Shown here: in pieces, positions 53,218-60,369 of the stretch | Layout: each line of letters opens with the position of its first letter | Position numbering within the stretch: position 1 is the first letter of the stretch | Origin: Streptomyces sp. M92 | GTDB taxonomy: Bacteria > Actinomycetota > Actinomycetes > Streptomycetales > Streptomycetaceae | Length of the DNA stretch: 64,000 bases | Direction: 5' to 3' | Assembly (NCBI RefSeq): GCF_028473745.1 | Contig: NZ_CP101137.1 | Coordinates: 6,758,001-6,822,000 of the forward strand | Made by a program: the position numbers and the translations under genes | The notes under the pieces: generated by a model | What the model saw: only the letters and a program-made list of their open reading frames with translations | The model's database searches: none | Told to the model about the DNA's origin: nothing

Positions 53218-54795
53218 TCAGCCGGAGGCCATCCGCACGGGCCCCACCGGCCCACCCCCGGCGCCCGGACCCGGACCAAGCTCCGCACCGGCGCCCGCAC
53301 CCGCGCTGCCCCCCGCGTCGGGGCTCGAGCCGGTCACGGCGCCGGAACCCGGGTGATTTCCCGCGCCGGAGCCCGGGCCGGTCTCCGCTTCCGAACCCGG
53401 GCCGGTCTCCGCGCCGGCTTCCACCGGCCCCGGCCGTCCGGCGTTCCCGGGTCTTCGCGTGACCGGCGGGACCAGCGGCAGCGGGTCCGCCGGCGCCAGA
53501 TCCGGATCGTCCACCGGGAAGGTCCGCACCCGGCCGGTCCCCGAGTACGGCGTCTCGAAGCGCACCGTGACCCGCCCCAGACCGCTGCCCTGCACCCACC
53601 CGTGCCCGTACTGCGTGTGCCGCACGTCGTGCCCCGCCGGCCACCGGCGCTCACCGGGTGCCGGACGGTGCTCCTCGGCGGGCTCGGCCTCGGGCTCCTC
53701 GGCGGGTTCTTCGGGCCGGTCTCCCGCCGCCTGCGCGAACAGGTCCTCCTGGGTGTAGTCGGCGAGGCCGCTGACGCCGACCCCGAGCAGCCGTACGCCG
53801 CCCGTGGTGTCCACCAGGTCCAGCAGCCGGGCCGCCGCCTCCCGCACCACCGCGGGGTCGTCCGTCGGCCCGCGCAGGGTCTCCGAGCGGGTCAGCGTGG
53901 AGAAGTCGTACCTGCGCACCTTGAGGACGATGGTCCGGCCGGACAGTCCGGAGCCGCGCAGTCGGCGCACACACCGGTCCGCCAGCCGCCGCACCTCCAT
54001 GCCGACCCGGGTCCGGTCATGGATGTCGATGTCGTAGGTGTCCTCGACCGACACCGACTTGGTCTCCCGCTCGGCCACCACGGGCCGATCGTCACGCGCC
54101 AGCGCCATCGCGTACAGCGCGTGCCCGTGCGCCTTGCCCAGCAGCCGTACGAGCTCGTCCTCGCCCGCCTCGGCGAGCTCGCCGACCGTGGTGATGCCGG
54201 CCCGCCGCAGGTGGTCGCCGGTGGCCGGTCCCACCCCGGGCAGTGTCCGCACGGACATCGGCTCCAGCATGGCCCGCTCCGTGCCCGGCGGGATCAGGAC
54301 CAGCCCGTCCGGCTTGGCCTCCTCCGAGGCGATCTTGGCGAGCATCTTGGAGGCGGCCAGCCCCACCGACCCCGTGAGACCGGTGACGGCGCGGATGTCC
54401 GCACGGAGCCTCGCCCCCGCCAGCCGAGCGGAGTCCTCGTCCCGGGCCGCGCCGCCGGCCTCCAGGTCCACGAACGCCTCGTCCAGGCTCAGCGGCTCCA
54501 CCAGCGGCGACAGCGCCCGCAGGAGCCGCATCACCTGCTCGCTGATCGACCGGTACAGCTCGAAGCGCGGGACGAGGTACGCGGCGTTGGGGGCCAGGCG
54601 CCGGGCCTGCCCCATGGGCATCGCCGAGTGGACGCCGAAGACCCGCGCCTCGTACGACGCGGTGGCCACCACTCCGCGCGGTCCCAGGCCTCCCACGACC
54701 ACGGCCTTCCCGCGCAGACTCGGTTTGGACGCCTGCTCCACCGAGGCGAAGAAGGCGTCCATGTCGAGATGCAGGATCGTGGGCGCGGCTCTCAC
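53218..54795 (-). CDS. dinB: DNA polymerase IV with C-terminal Tudor-like extension
   Basis: This 525-residue Y-family polymerase performs error-prone translesion synthesis. The polymerase core (about 1-350) has H-L-D-M-D-A-F-F-A-S-V-E, L-S-L-D-E-A-F-V-D and the helix-hairpin-helix around V-G-P-A-T-G-D-H-L. It then continues well past a normal DinB (about 350 residues): an acidic linker, a domain containing D-V-R-H-T-Q-Y-G-H-G-W-V-Q-G and V-R-F-E-T, then a Gly/Pro/Ala repeat tail. The middle part resembles the C-terminal Tudor domain of UvrD/PcrA. No beta-clamp motif could be assigned with certainty. Confidence 0.93.
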   Translation of the reverse strand: MRAAPTILHLDMDAFFASVEQASKPSLRGKAVVVGGLGPRGVVATASYEARVFGVHSAMPMGQARRLAPNAAYLVPRFELYRSISEQVMRLLRALSPLVEPLSLDEAFVDLEAGGAARDEDSARLAGARLRADIRAVTGLTGSVGLAASKMLAKIASEEAKPDGLVLIPPGTERAMLEPMSVRTLPGVGPATGDHLRRAGITTVGELAEAGEDELVRLLGKAHGHALYAMALARDDRPVVAERETKSVSVEDTYDIDIHDRTRVGMEVRRLADRCVRRLRGSGLSGRTIVLKVRRYDFSTLTRSETLRGPTDDPAVVREAAARLLDLVDTTGGVRLLGVGVSGLADYTQEDLFAQAAGDRPEEPAEEPEAEPAEEHRPAPGERRWPAGHDVRHTQYGHGWVQGSGLGRVTVRFETPYSGTGRVRTFPVDDPDLAPADPLPLVPPVTRRPGNAGRPGPVEAGAETGPGSEAETGPGSGAGNHPGSGAVTGSSPDAGGSAGAGAGAELGPGPGAGGGPVGPVRMASG

Positions 54796-54849
54796 ATGTC
54801 CGATGGTGCCTCACACCACTGACAATGCCCCGTCGGCGTGCGGGAGTGC

Positions 54850-55533
54850 TCAGACGGCCCGGTTGCGCCGCCGCGCCAGCTCGTCGGCGGGATTGTGCCC
54901 GACCAGGGTCTCGCCCGTGTCGATCCGCTCGCCGTGCAACTGGGAGAGCGCGCTCTCCACGTCCCGCCAGACCACGCCGACGGCGATGCCGAAGACGCCC
55001 TGGCCTCCCTGGAGCAGGGCGTGCACCTCGTCGGGCGAGGTGCACTCGTGGACCGTTGCGCCGTCGCTCATCAGTGTCATCCGCTCCAGGTCACGGAAGC
55101 CGCGTTCCCTGAGGTGCTGCACGGCGGTGCGGATGTTCTGCAGGGAGACACCGGTGTCGAGGAAGCGCTTGACGATCTTCAGCACGACCACGTCTCGGAA
55201 GCTGTACAGGCGCTGGGTCCCGGAGCCGTGCGCCGGTCTCACACTGGGCTCGACGAGGCCGGTGCGGGCCCAGTAGTCGAGCTGCCGGTAGGTGATGCCC
55301 GCGGCCGCGCAGGCCGTCGGCCCCCGGTAGCCGATCTGCTCGGACGCCATGGACGTCGCCCCTCCGCTGCTCGGCACCGCAGCCGGTCGCTGCGGGGCCG
55401 GGTCGGCCACGCCACCGTGCTGCGGGTAGGCCCCGCCCGCACGGAGCCGGGAGCCCGGGGGAGGGTACGGACCGCTTGCCCCGAGGCCGTGCCCGGAACC
55501 GCCCCCGGCCGTACCGTCGCCGCTGATTCTCAC
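54850..55533 (-). CDS. MerR-family regulator (Rv1830-like)
   Basis: This 227-residue regulator has a 65-residue Gly/Pro-rich N-terminus, a MerR HTH (G-I-T-Y-R-Q-L-D-Y-W-A-R-T-G-L-V-E-P-S; R-L-Y-S-F-R-D-V-V-V-L-K-I), and a C-terminal dimerisation region. In mycobacteria the gene at this position (Rv1830) is a MerR-like regulator of growth and cell division. GGAGG lies 5 nt upstream of the GTG. It sits downstream of the DUF151 nuclease in a conserved order. Confidence 0.92.
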   Translation of the reverse strand: MRISGDGTAGGGSGHGLGASGPYPPPGSRLRAGGAYPQHGGVADPAPQRPAAVPSSGGATSMASEQIGYRGPTACAAAGITYRQLDYWARTGLVEPSVRPAHGSGTQRLYSFRDVVVLKIVKRFLDTGVSLQNIRTAVQHLRERGFRDLERMTLMSDGATVHECTSPDEVHALLQGGQGVFGIAVGVVWRDVESALSQLHGERIDTGETLVGHNPADELARRRNRAV

Positions 55534-55724
55534 GCCGACCTCCGTCCTTGACCTGCCTCCTCGACGGTAGGCAGTCACCAAGGGTGCGTCAACGATCGCC
55601 ACACTCGCCACGCCGAGTGATAATCACCCTAAGAGTGGTTTCCCGTACCCGATCGCGGGGAAAGGCTAGCCGAATGTGCCCGGCGAGGGCCGTGCGCCGC
55701 GTCGGGGCACCTCACCCGCGCGGT

Positions 55725-56198
55725 TCACTGATTGCTGGTTCCAAAGTCCTCCGGCGAGATCTGGTCGAGGAACTCGCGGAACTTCTCCACCTCGTCCTCC
55801 TGCTCGTCCGGGATGGCGATACCCGCGTCGTCGAGGACGGTGTCGCTGCCGTAGATCGGCGTCCCGGTGCGCAGCGCCAGCGCTATCGCGTCGGACGGCC
55901 GGGCACTCACCTCGACGCCGCTCGCGAAGACCAGTTCGGCGTAGAAGACGGAGTCGCGCAGGTCCGTGATGCGCACTTCCGTGAGCTCCTGGCCCACGGC
56001 TTCCAGCACGTCCTTGAACAGGTCGTGGGTCAGCGGGCGTGCGGGAGCCATGCCCTGCTGTGCGAAGGCGATCGCCGTCGCCTCCCCCGGCCCGATCCAG
56101 ATGGGGAGGTAGCGTTCGCCTCCCACCTCGCGCAGCAGCACGATCGGTTGGTTGGAGGGCATCTCGACCCGGACACCTACGACATCGAGCTCGTTCAC
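55725..56198 (-). CDS. DUF151 bifunctional-nuclease family protein
   Basis: This 157-residue protein (V-V-G-V-R-V-E-M-P-S-N-Q-P-I-V-L-L; Y-L-P-I-W-I-G-P-G-E-A-T-A-I; R-P-S-D-A-I-A-L-A-L-R) is a DUF151 protein, orthologous in position to Rv1829. Plant homologues have RNase/DNase activity. TAGGGT (56205-56210) is 6 nt upstream of the GTG start, suggesting a leaderless transcript independent of the upstream merR. Confidence 0.93.
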   Translation of the reverse strand: MNELDVVGVRVEMPSNQPIVLLREVGGERYLPIWIGPGEATAIAFAQQGMAPARPLTHDLFKDVLEAVGQELTEVRITDLRDSVFYAELVFASGVEVSARPSDAIALALRTGTPIYGSDTVLDDAGIAIPDEQEDEVEKFREFLDQISPEDFGTSNQ

Positions 56199-56338
56199 AC
56201 AGCAACCCTAGGCCGTACCCGGGACATTTGGGTAGTCGGGCCGGGATCGGGTGGGCGATCCGGGTTGTGGGCCGGGACGAGGGCCGTCGCGAACCGGGCT
56301 GCGGATCGGGCCTCCTGCCGGGCGGGCCGTCGGCCCGG

Positions 56339-57076
56339 TCAGGGCAGCCGTACGCCCAGAGCGGTCTGGACCAGCGCCGCGTGCAGCTTCACCGCCAGCC
56401 CCGCCAGCTCTTTGGTACGGGCCTCGGCGTGCGCCCTGGTCTGCGGATTGCGGTGCCGCTTCAGCGGTGCCACGACCTGGTCCACGAGACCGGCCTCCCG
56501 GTCGGCGGCGGCCTTCATCACCCGCAGGTGGCGCGGCTCGATGCCGTACCGGCCCAGCTGGACCACCAGCGATGCCACGGTCACCGTCTCGGCGTCGTAG
56601 GCACCGTCGGAGAGCGGGGCGACGAGTCCGTACGACTCCCACTCCTTCAGCTCCTGCTCGCCGATACCGGCCGCGGCGAGCAGTTCCTCCCGGCCGATCC
56701 GGACCGCCGCGGACCCCTCTGCGGGCTCCGGCGCCGGCTCTCCGTCCCGCTGTCGGCCCAGTGTCGGCAGCGGGACGGCCTCGCCGCGCTCCATGGCGTC
56801 CAGGTGCTCGCGGATCACCTTCAGCGGCAGATAGTGGTCCCGCTGCATGCGCAGCACGTGCCCGAGACGCTCGACGTCGTGCGCGCTGAACTTGCGGTAC
56901 CCGGCCGGGGTCCGCCGCGGCTCGACGAGCCCTTCCGACTCCAGAAAACGGATCTTGGAGATGGTGATGTCGGGGAACTCGTCGCGCAGCGCGTTCAGCA
57001 CCGCGCCGATGCTCATCAGCCCACTGTCCGTGGCGGTGGTGCCGTGGTCGGCACCACCGCTCGGTGTTTGAAGCAT
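56339..57076 (-). CDS. MerR-family regulator (FtsR/Rv1828-like)
   Basis: This 245-residue regulator has a MerR HTH (I-G-A-V-L-N-A-L-R-D-E-F-P-D-I-T-I-S-K-I; F-L-E-S-E-G-L-V-E-P-R-R-T; G-Y-R-K-F-S-A-H-D-V-E-R-L) and a long C-terminal sensor-like domain. It is syntenic with Rv1828/FtsR, which activates ftsZ in corynebacteria, and lies next to the FHA gene as there. Confidence 0.92.
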   Translation of the reverse strand: MLQTPSGGADHGTTATDSGLMSIGAVLNALRDEFPDITISKIRFLESEGLVEPRRTPAGYRKFSAHDVERLGHVLRMQRDHYLPLKVIREHLDAMERGEAVPLPTLGRQRDGEPAPEPAEGSAAVRIGREELLAAAGIGEQELKEWESYGLVAPLSDGAYDAETVTVASLVVQLGRYGIEPRHLRVMKAAADREAGLVDQVVAPLKRHRNPQTRAHAEARTKELAGLAVKLHAALVQTALGVRLP

Positions 57077-57118
57077 GGACCTTCCCTGGAGGTTCCCCGG
57101 GCGATGGCCCGGGGGCGG

Positions 57119-57949
57119 TCAGTAGCCCCGCTGGCTCGCGTAGAAGACCAGCCGGTACTTGCCGATCTGCACCTCGTCACCGTTCGACAGGGCGACCTGG
57201 TCGATGCGCTCGCGGTTGACGTACGTACCGTTCAGGCTGCCGACGTCGGCGACCGTGAACGAGCCGTCGTGGCCGCGGCGGAACTCCACGTGCCGGCGCG
57301 AGACCGTCACGTCGTCCAGGAAGATGTCGCTCTGCGGGTGACGCCCCGCGGTGGTCAGCTCGCCGTCCAGCAGGAAGCGGCTGCCCGAGTTCGGGCCACG
57401 GCGCACGACCAGGAGGGCGGAGCCGAGCGGCAGCGCGTCCACGGCGGCCTGCGCCTCGGGCGAGAGCGACGGCATCGCGGTCTGGCCGGTGACCTCGGCG
57501 TCGTACGCCTCGAGCCCCGAGATGGAGATCGTGGAGGTCGTCTCGGACGCCCGCTCCGGGACGGCACCCGGGCGCAGCGGCGCTCCGCAGTTGGAGCAGA
57601 ACCGGCTGTTCTCCGCGTTGCGGTTACCGCACCTCGTGCAGACCAGGGCCGACATGGACGGATCCTCCTGCCGCGGCTGCCCCGCCGGGGCGTTCGACGC
57701 GTACGGGCCGGACGCGAACCCTCCGCCCGTACCTGAGGCTGACGGTTGGCCGAAACCTATGCCGCCGGACTGGGCAGGGTCAACAGACGGCGCGCCCTGA
57801 CCACCGGAGACGTCACCGCCCGGACCAGCCACCTGGTCCCGGAACATCGGGCGCCCGTCCTCCGCGTCAGGCTGTGCCCGATGGCGAGCGGTCGCGTTCT
57901 CGCGGCCCTCTCGCGCACTCTTGCCGAACAACTTCGCAAACAACTTCAC
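57119..57949 (-). CDS. FHA-domain protein (GarA-like) with zinc ribbon
   Basis: This 276-residue protein has three parts: a basic/Gly-rich N-terminus, a zinc ribbon (C-T-R-C-G-N-R-N-A-E-N-S-R-F-C-S-N-C-G) at about 103-123, and a C-terminal FHA domain (G-R-H-P-Q-S-D-I-F-L, V-S-R-R-H-V-E-F, G-S-L-N-G-T-Y-V-N). E-T-T-S occurs just before the FHA domain, as in mycobacterial GarA, where PknB/PknG phosphorylate it to switch TCA-cycle partners. A similar kinase-controlled metabolic role is likely. The start is GTG after AAGGGGAA. Confidence 0.93.
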   Translation of the reverse strand: MKLFAKLFGKSAREGRENATARHRAQPDAEDGRPMFRDQVAGPGGDVSGGQGAPSVDPAQSGGIGFGQPSASGTGGGFASGPYASNAPAGQPRQEDPSMSALVCTRCGNRNAENSRFCSNCGAPLRPGAVPERASETTSTISISGLEAYDAEVTGQTAMPSLSPEAQAAVDALPLGSALLVVRRGPNSGSRFLLDGELTTAGRHPQSDIFLDDVTVSRRHVEFRRGHDGSFTVADVGSLNGTYVNRERIDQVALSNGDEVQIGKYRLVFYASQRGY

Positions 57950-58139
57950 GGGCGATTCCCCTTGACCGAAACAGACCCGCCCGTGGGGCAGGACGAACCC
58001 TGACTGACCGTACTGGCCGACCCGGACACCTTCACAACGTCCGTCTCCACCAGACAGTTTCCACCACGCACCACCCAATCGGTGCGCCGACCCCCCGCAA
58101 CCTCATGCCCTGGCCGGATGCCCCCCATGCACCGCCGGT

Positions 58140-59039
58140 TCACTGGGAGGACGACCGAGCGTAGTCAGGCCGCTTCGCCGCTCGCAAGGCGTCCACGACG
58201 ATCTTGCTCGACCGCTCAACAGTAACGGTGGCCTGTTCCTTCTCCAGAGTCTGCACCACTCCTCCAGGAATGTTGAGAGCCGGTTCGAGGTCCTGCGGCT
58301 TGCCGATGACCTGGAAACGATAGGGCGCGTTGATCTTGTTCCCGTCGACGCTCACGGAATCGTCGGTGTCCGTGAGGTACGTGTCGGCGACCACCCGCAC
58401 ACCGTTCACCTGGATCGCCTCCGCCCCCGCCGCGCGCAGCTCCTGGATGGCGTCGAGCAGCATGTCCGCCTCGACCGCGCCCTTCGCGTCCTCGATCGTC
58501 ACCGTGATACCAGGCCCCTGCGCGGCCACGGTGCCCGCGAGGACGCCGAGTTGCCGCTCCCTTTCGAGCGTCTGCTTACGGGCCTCCTCCGCCTGGTCGG
58601 AGCTGTTCTCCAGCTCGTCGCGCTGCTTTACGAGACCTTGCTTCTCGTCTTCTAGACGCTGACTGCGGTCGTCCAGTTCATCGAGGATGCGGACCAGATC
58701 CTCCTGCCGCGCGCCGCGCAGCGCGCTGTCGCCCTCACTGTTCGAGGCCACCTGGACCGCGAGGCCGAATCCGAGGCCGAACAGGAGAAGAGCCACGATC
58801 AGTTGCGCCCGCGTGAGACGCGGCGGCCACAGGCCCTTGACCAGCCGCTGCCTGCCGGTCAGTCCGGGCCGTCGCGGTCCCTGCGGGCTCCCGTCCGGGC
58901 TGCCGGTGGACTCCGGGCCGTCACTGGCCGGGGCGTCCGCCTCCGCCGGGGCCTTCGAAGGCACCTCGTCGGGCAGTTCCTTGCGCAGGCCACTCGCCCG
59001 CTGGTCCCGCTGGTCGCCCTGGTCGCTCATCGGCCTCAC
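58140..59039 (-). CDS. DUF881-family membrane protein, second copy
   Basis: This 299-residue protein has a disordered N-terminus, one transmembrane helix (L-I-V-A-L-L-L-F-G-L-G-F-G-L), a long coiled coil (R-S-Q-R-L-E-D-E-K-Q-G-L-V-K-Q-R-D-E-L) and an extracellular DUF881 domain (G-P-G-I-T-V-T-I-E-D-A-K-G; L-R-A-A-G-A-E-A-I-Q-V-N). It is probably part of an envelope complex with the small basic protein. The GTG start overlaps the upstream stop (GTGA). Confidence 0.92.
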   Translation of the reverse strand: MRPMSDQGDQRDQRASGLRKELPDEVPSKAPAEADAPASDGPESTGSPDGSPQGPRRPGLTGRQRLVKGLWPPRLTRAQLIVALLLFGLGFGLAVQVASNSEGDSALRGARQEDLVRILDELDDRSQRLEDEKQGLVKQRDELENSSDQAEEARKQTLERERQLGVLAGTVAAQGPGITVTIEDAKGAVEADMLLDAIQELRAAGAEAIQVNGVRVVADTYLTDTDDSVSVDGNKINAPYRFQVIGKPQDLEPALNIPGGVVQTLEKEQATVTVERSSKIVVDALRAAKRPDYARSSSQ

Positions 59040-59368
59040 GCCCGGAACACGTGGCGGCGGATCGCCGCGGCGTTGGAGAAGATGCGGATGCCGAGGACCA
59101 CCACGACACCGGTGGAGAGCTGGGCCCCGACGCCCAGCTTGTCGCCGAGAAACACGATCAGCGCGGCGACGACGACGTTCGACAGGAACGACACGACGAA
59201 GACCTTGTCGTCGAAGATGCCGTCGAGCATGGCCCGCAGACCACCGAAGACGGCGTCGAGCGCCGCCACGACGGCGATCGGCAGATACGGCTCGACGGCC
59301 GCCGGGACCTCCGGCCGGACCAACAGGCCGGCCACGACTCCCACGACGAGGCCCAGTACGGCGATCAC
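59036..59368 (-). CDS. Small basic membrane protein (DUF1290)
   Basis: This 110-residue protein has three predicted membrane helices (I-A-V-L-G-L-V-V-G-V-V-A-G-L-L-V; L-P-I-A-V-V-A-A-L-D-A-V-F-G-G-L-R-A; V-V-A-A-L-I-V-F-L-G-D-K-L-G-V) and is the small basic protein found between two DUF881 genes in actinobacteria and firmicutes. GTG start and stop each overlap a neighbour by GTGA, so the three proteins are made in a fixed ratio. Confidence 0.94.
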   Translation of the reverse strand: MIAVLGLVVGVVAGLLVRPEVPAAVEPYLPIAVVAALDAVFGGLRAMLDGIFDDKVFVVSFLSNVVVAALIVFLGDKLGVGAQLSTGVVVVLGIRIFSNAAAIRRHVFRA

Positions 59369-60261
59369 GATGTGCCCTTCTCGGTTATCGGCTGTGCTGT
59401 ACGTACGGTCACGCTCGACGCGGCCGGCAGCCGGAGGTCGTCCGCGACGGAGATGGCGGTCCGGATTCCGTAGTTCTCGTGCAGGGCCTGCAGGTAGAAC
59501 CAATCGGCGCTGTCCTGGAACCGGCTGCGGAGCCGTCCGCCGTCTCCCACCGCGCGCGCCGTGTACGGCGGTACCAGCGGCCTGTTGTCGACCAGGATCG
59601 CGTCACCGGCGGCCCTGATCGCCGACAGCGCCGTCAGGCGCTGGCCGTTGATGGAGATCGCCTCGGCTCCCGACTCCCACAGCCCGTTCACCACGCGCTG
59701 CATGTCCCGGTCGCGCACCCGGCCCGTGTCGGCGAATCCGGAGGTGCCGCGCGGCTGCCCGTCTCCCCCGGTGCCGGCGTCCTTGGCGTCGTCCACCACG
59801 AGCTTCACCCCGGGGCCGTGCACCGCGACGGCGCCCGACAGGACCCCGACCAGGTCGGACCGGTCACTGTCGCCGTTCTTCTCGAGCGCTTCGCGCTGCC
59901 GGGCGCTCACGTCGCCGCGCAGCTCCTCGATGCTCTCCTCGAGCTCGTCGGCCGCGGAGGTCTCCTCCTCGATGCGGTCGATGAGCTCTTCGCGCTCCTT
60001 GGCGAGGGCGGGAGCGGCGACCCTTGCCTGGGCGGCACCGACCGTCACGACCAGCGCCGCCAGCACCAGGCCGGTGGCCAGACCGAGCTTGGCGCGGAGG
60101 GTCTTGGGAAGGCCGCCGTCACCCTCGGCCTTCTTCCGCGCGGCGGCCTCGGCGTACCCGTCGTCGAGGCTGTGGTCCATGACGTTGGTGAGCAGGGACA
60201 TGGACGCGTCCGGACGCGCGGGCCGCGTGGTTGTGCTCCGAACGGGGGGTTGCTGCGGCAT
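59365..60261 (-). CDS. DUF881-family membrane protein, first copy
   Basis: This 298-residue protein has a cytoplasmic N-terminus, one transmembrane helix (L-A-T-G-L-V-L-A-A-L-V-V-T-V-G), a coiled coil (R-E-E-L-I-D-R-I-E-E-E-T) and a DUF881 domain (G-P-G-V-K-L-V-V-D-D-A-K-D; L-W-E-S-G-A-E-A-I-S-I-N-G). It is a paralog of the second copy downstream. The stop overlaps the next start (GTGA). ATG 60261 is preferred; ATG 60270 is three codons earlier. Confidence 0.92.
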   Translation of the reverse strand: MPQQPPVRSTTTRPARPDASMSLLTNVMDHSLDDGYAEAAARKKAEGDGGLPKTLRAKLGLATGLVLAALVVTVGAAQARVAAPALAKEREELIDRIEEETSAADELEESIEELRGDVSARQREALEKNGDSDRSDLVGVLSGAVAVHGPGVKLVVDDAKDAGTGGDGQPRGTSGFADTGRVRDRDMQRVVNGLWESGAEAISINGQRLTALSAIRAAGDAILVDNRPLVPPYTARAVGDGGRLRSRFQDSADWFYLQALHENYGIRTAISVADDLRLPAASSVTVRTAQPITEKGTS

Positions 60262-60369
60262 GCCGCACATCGTCGCACGCCCCGGCCACTACCTCCGAAC
60301 GGCCCCACCGGCGTGCCGGACAGGCCCCCTTGGGGACAGTTGTCCGGCACGCACGCGTGCGGTGTGTTC

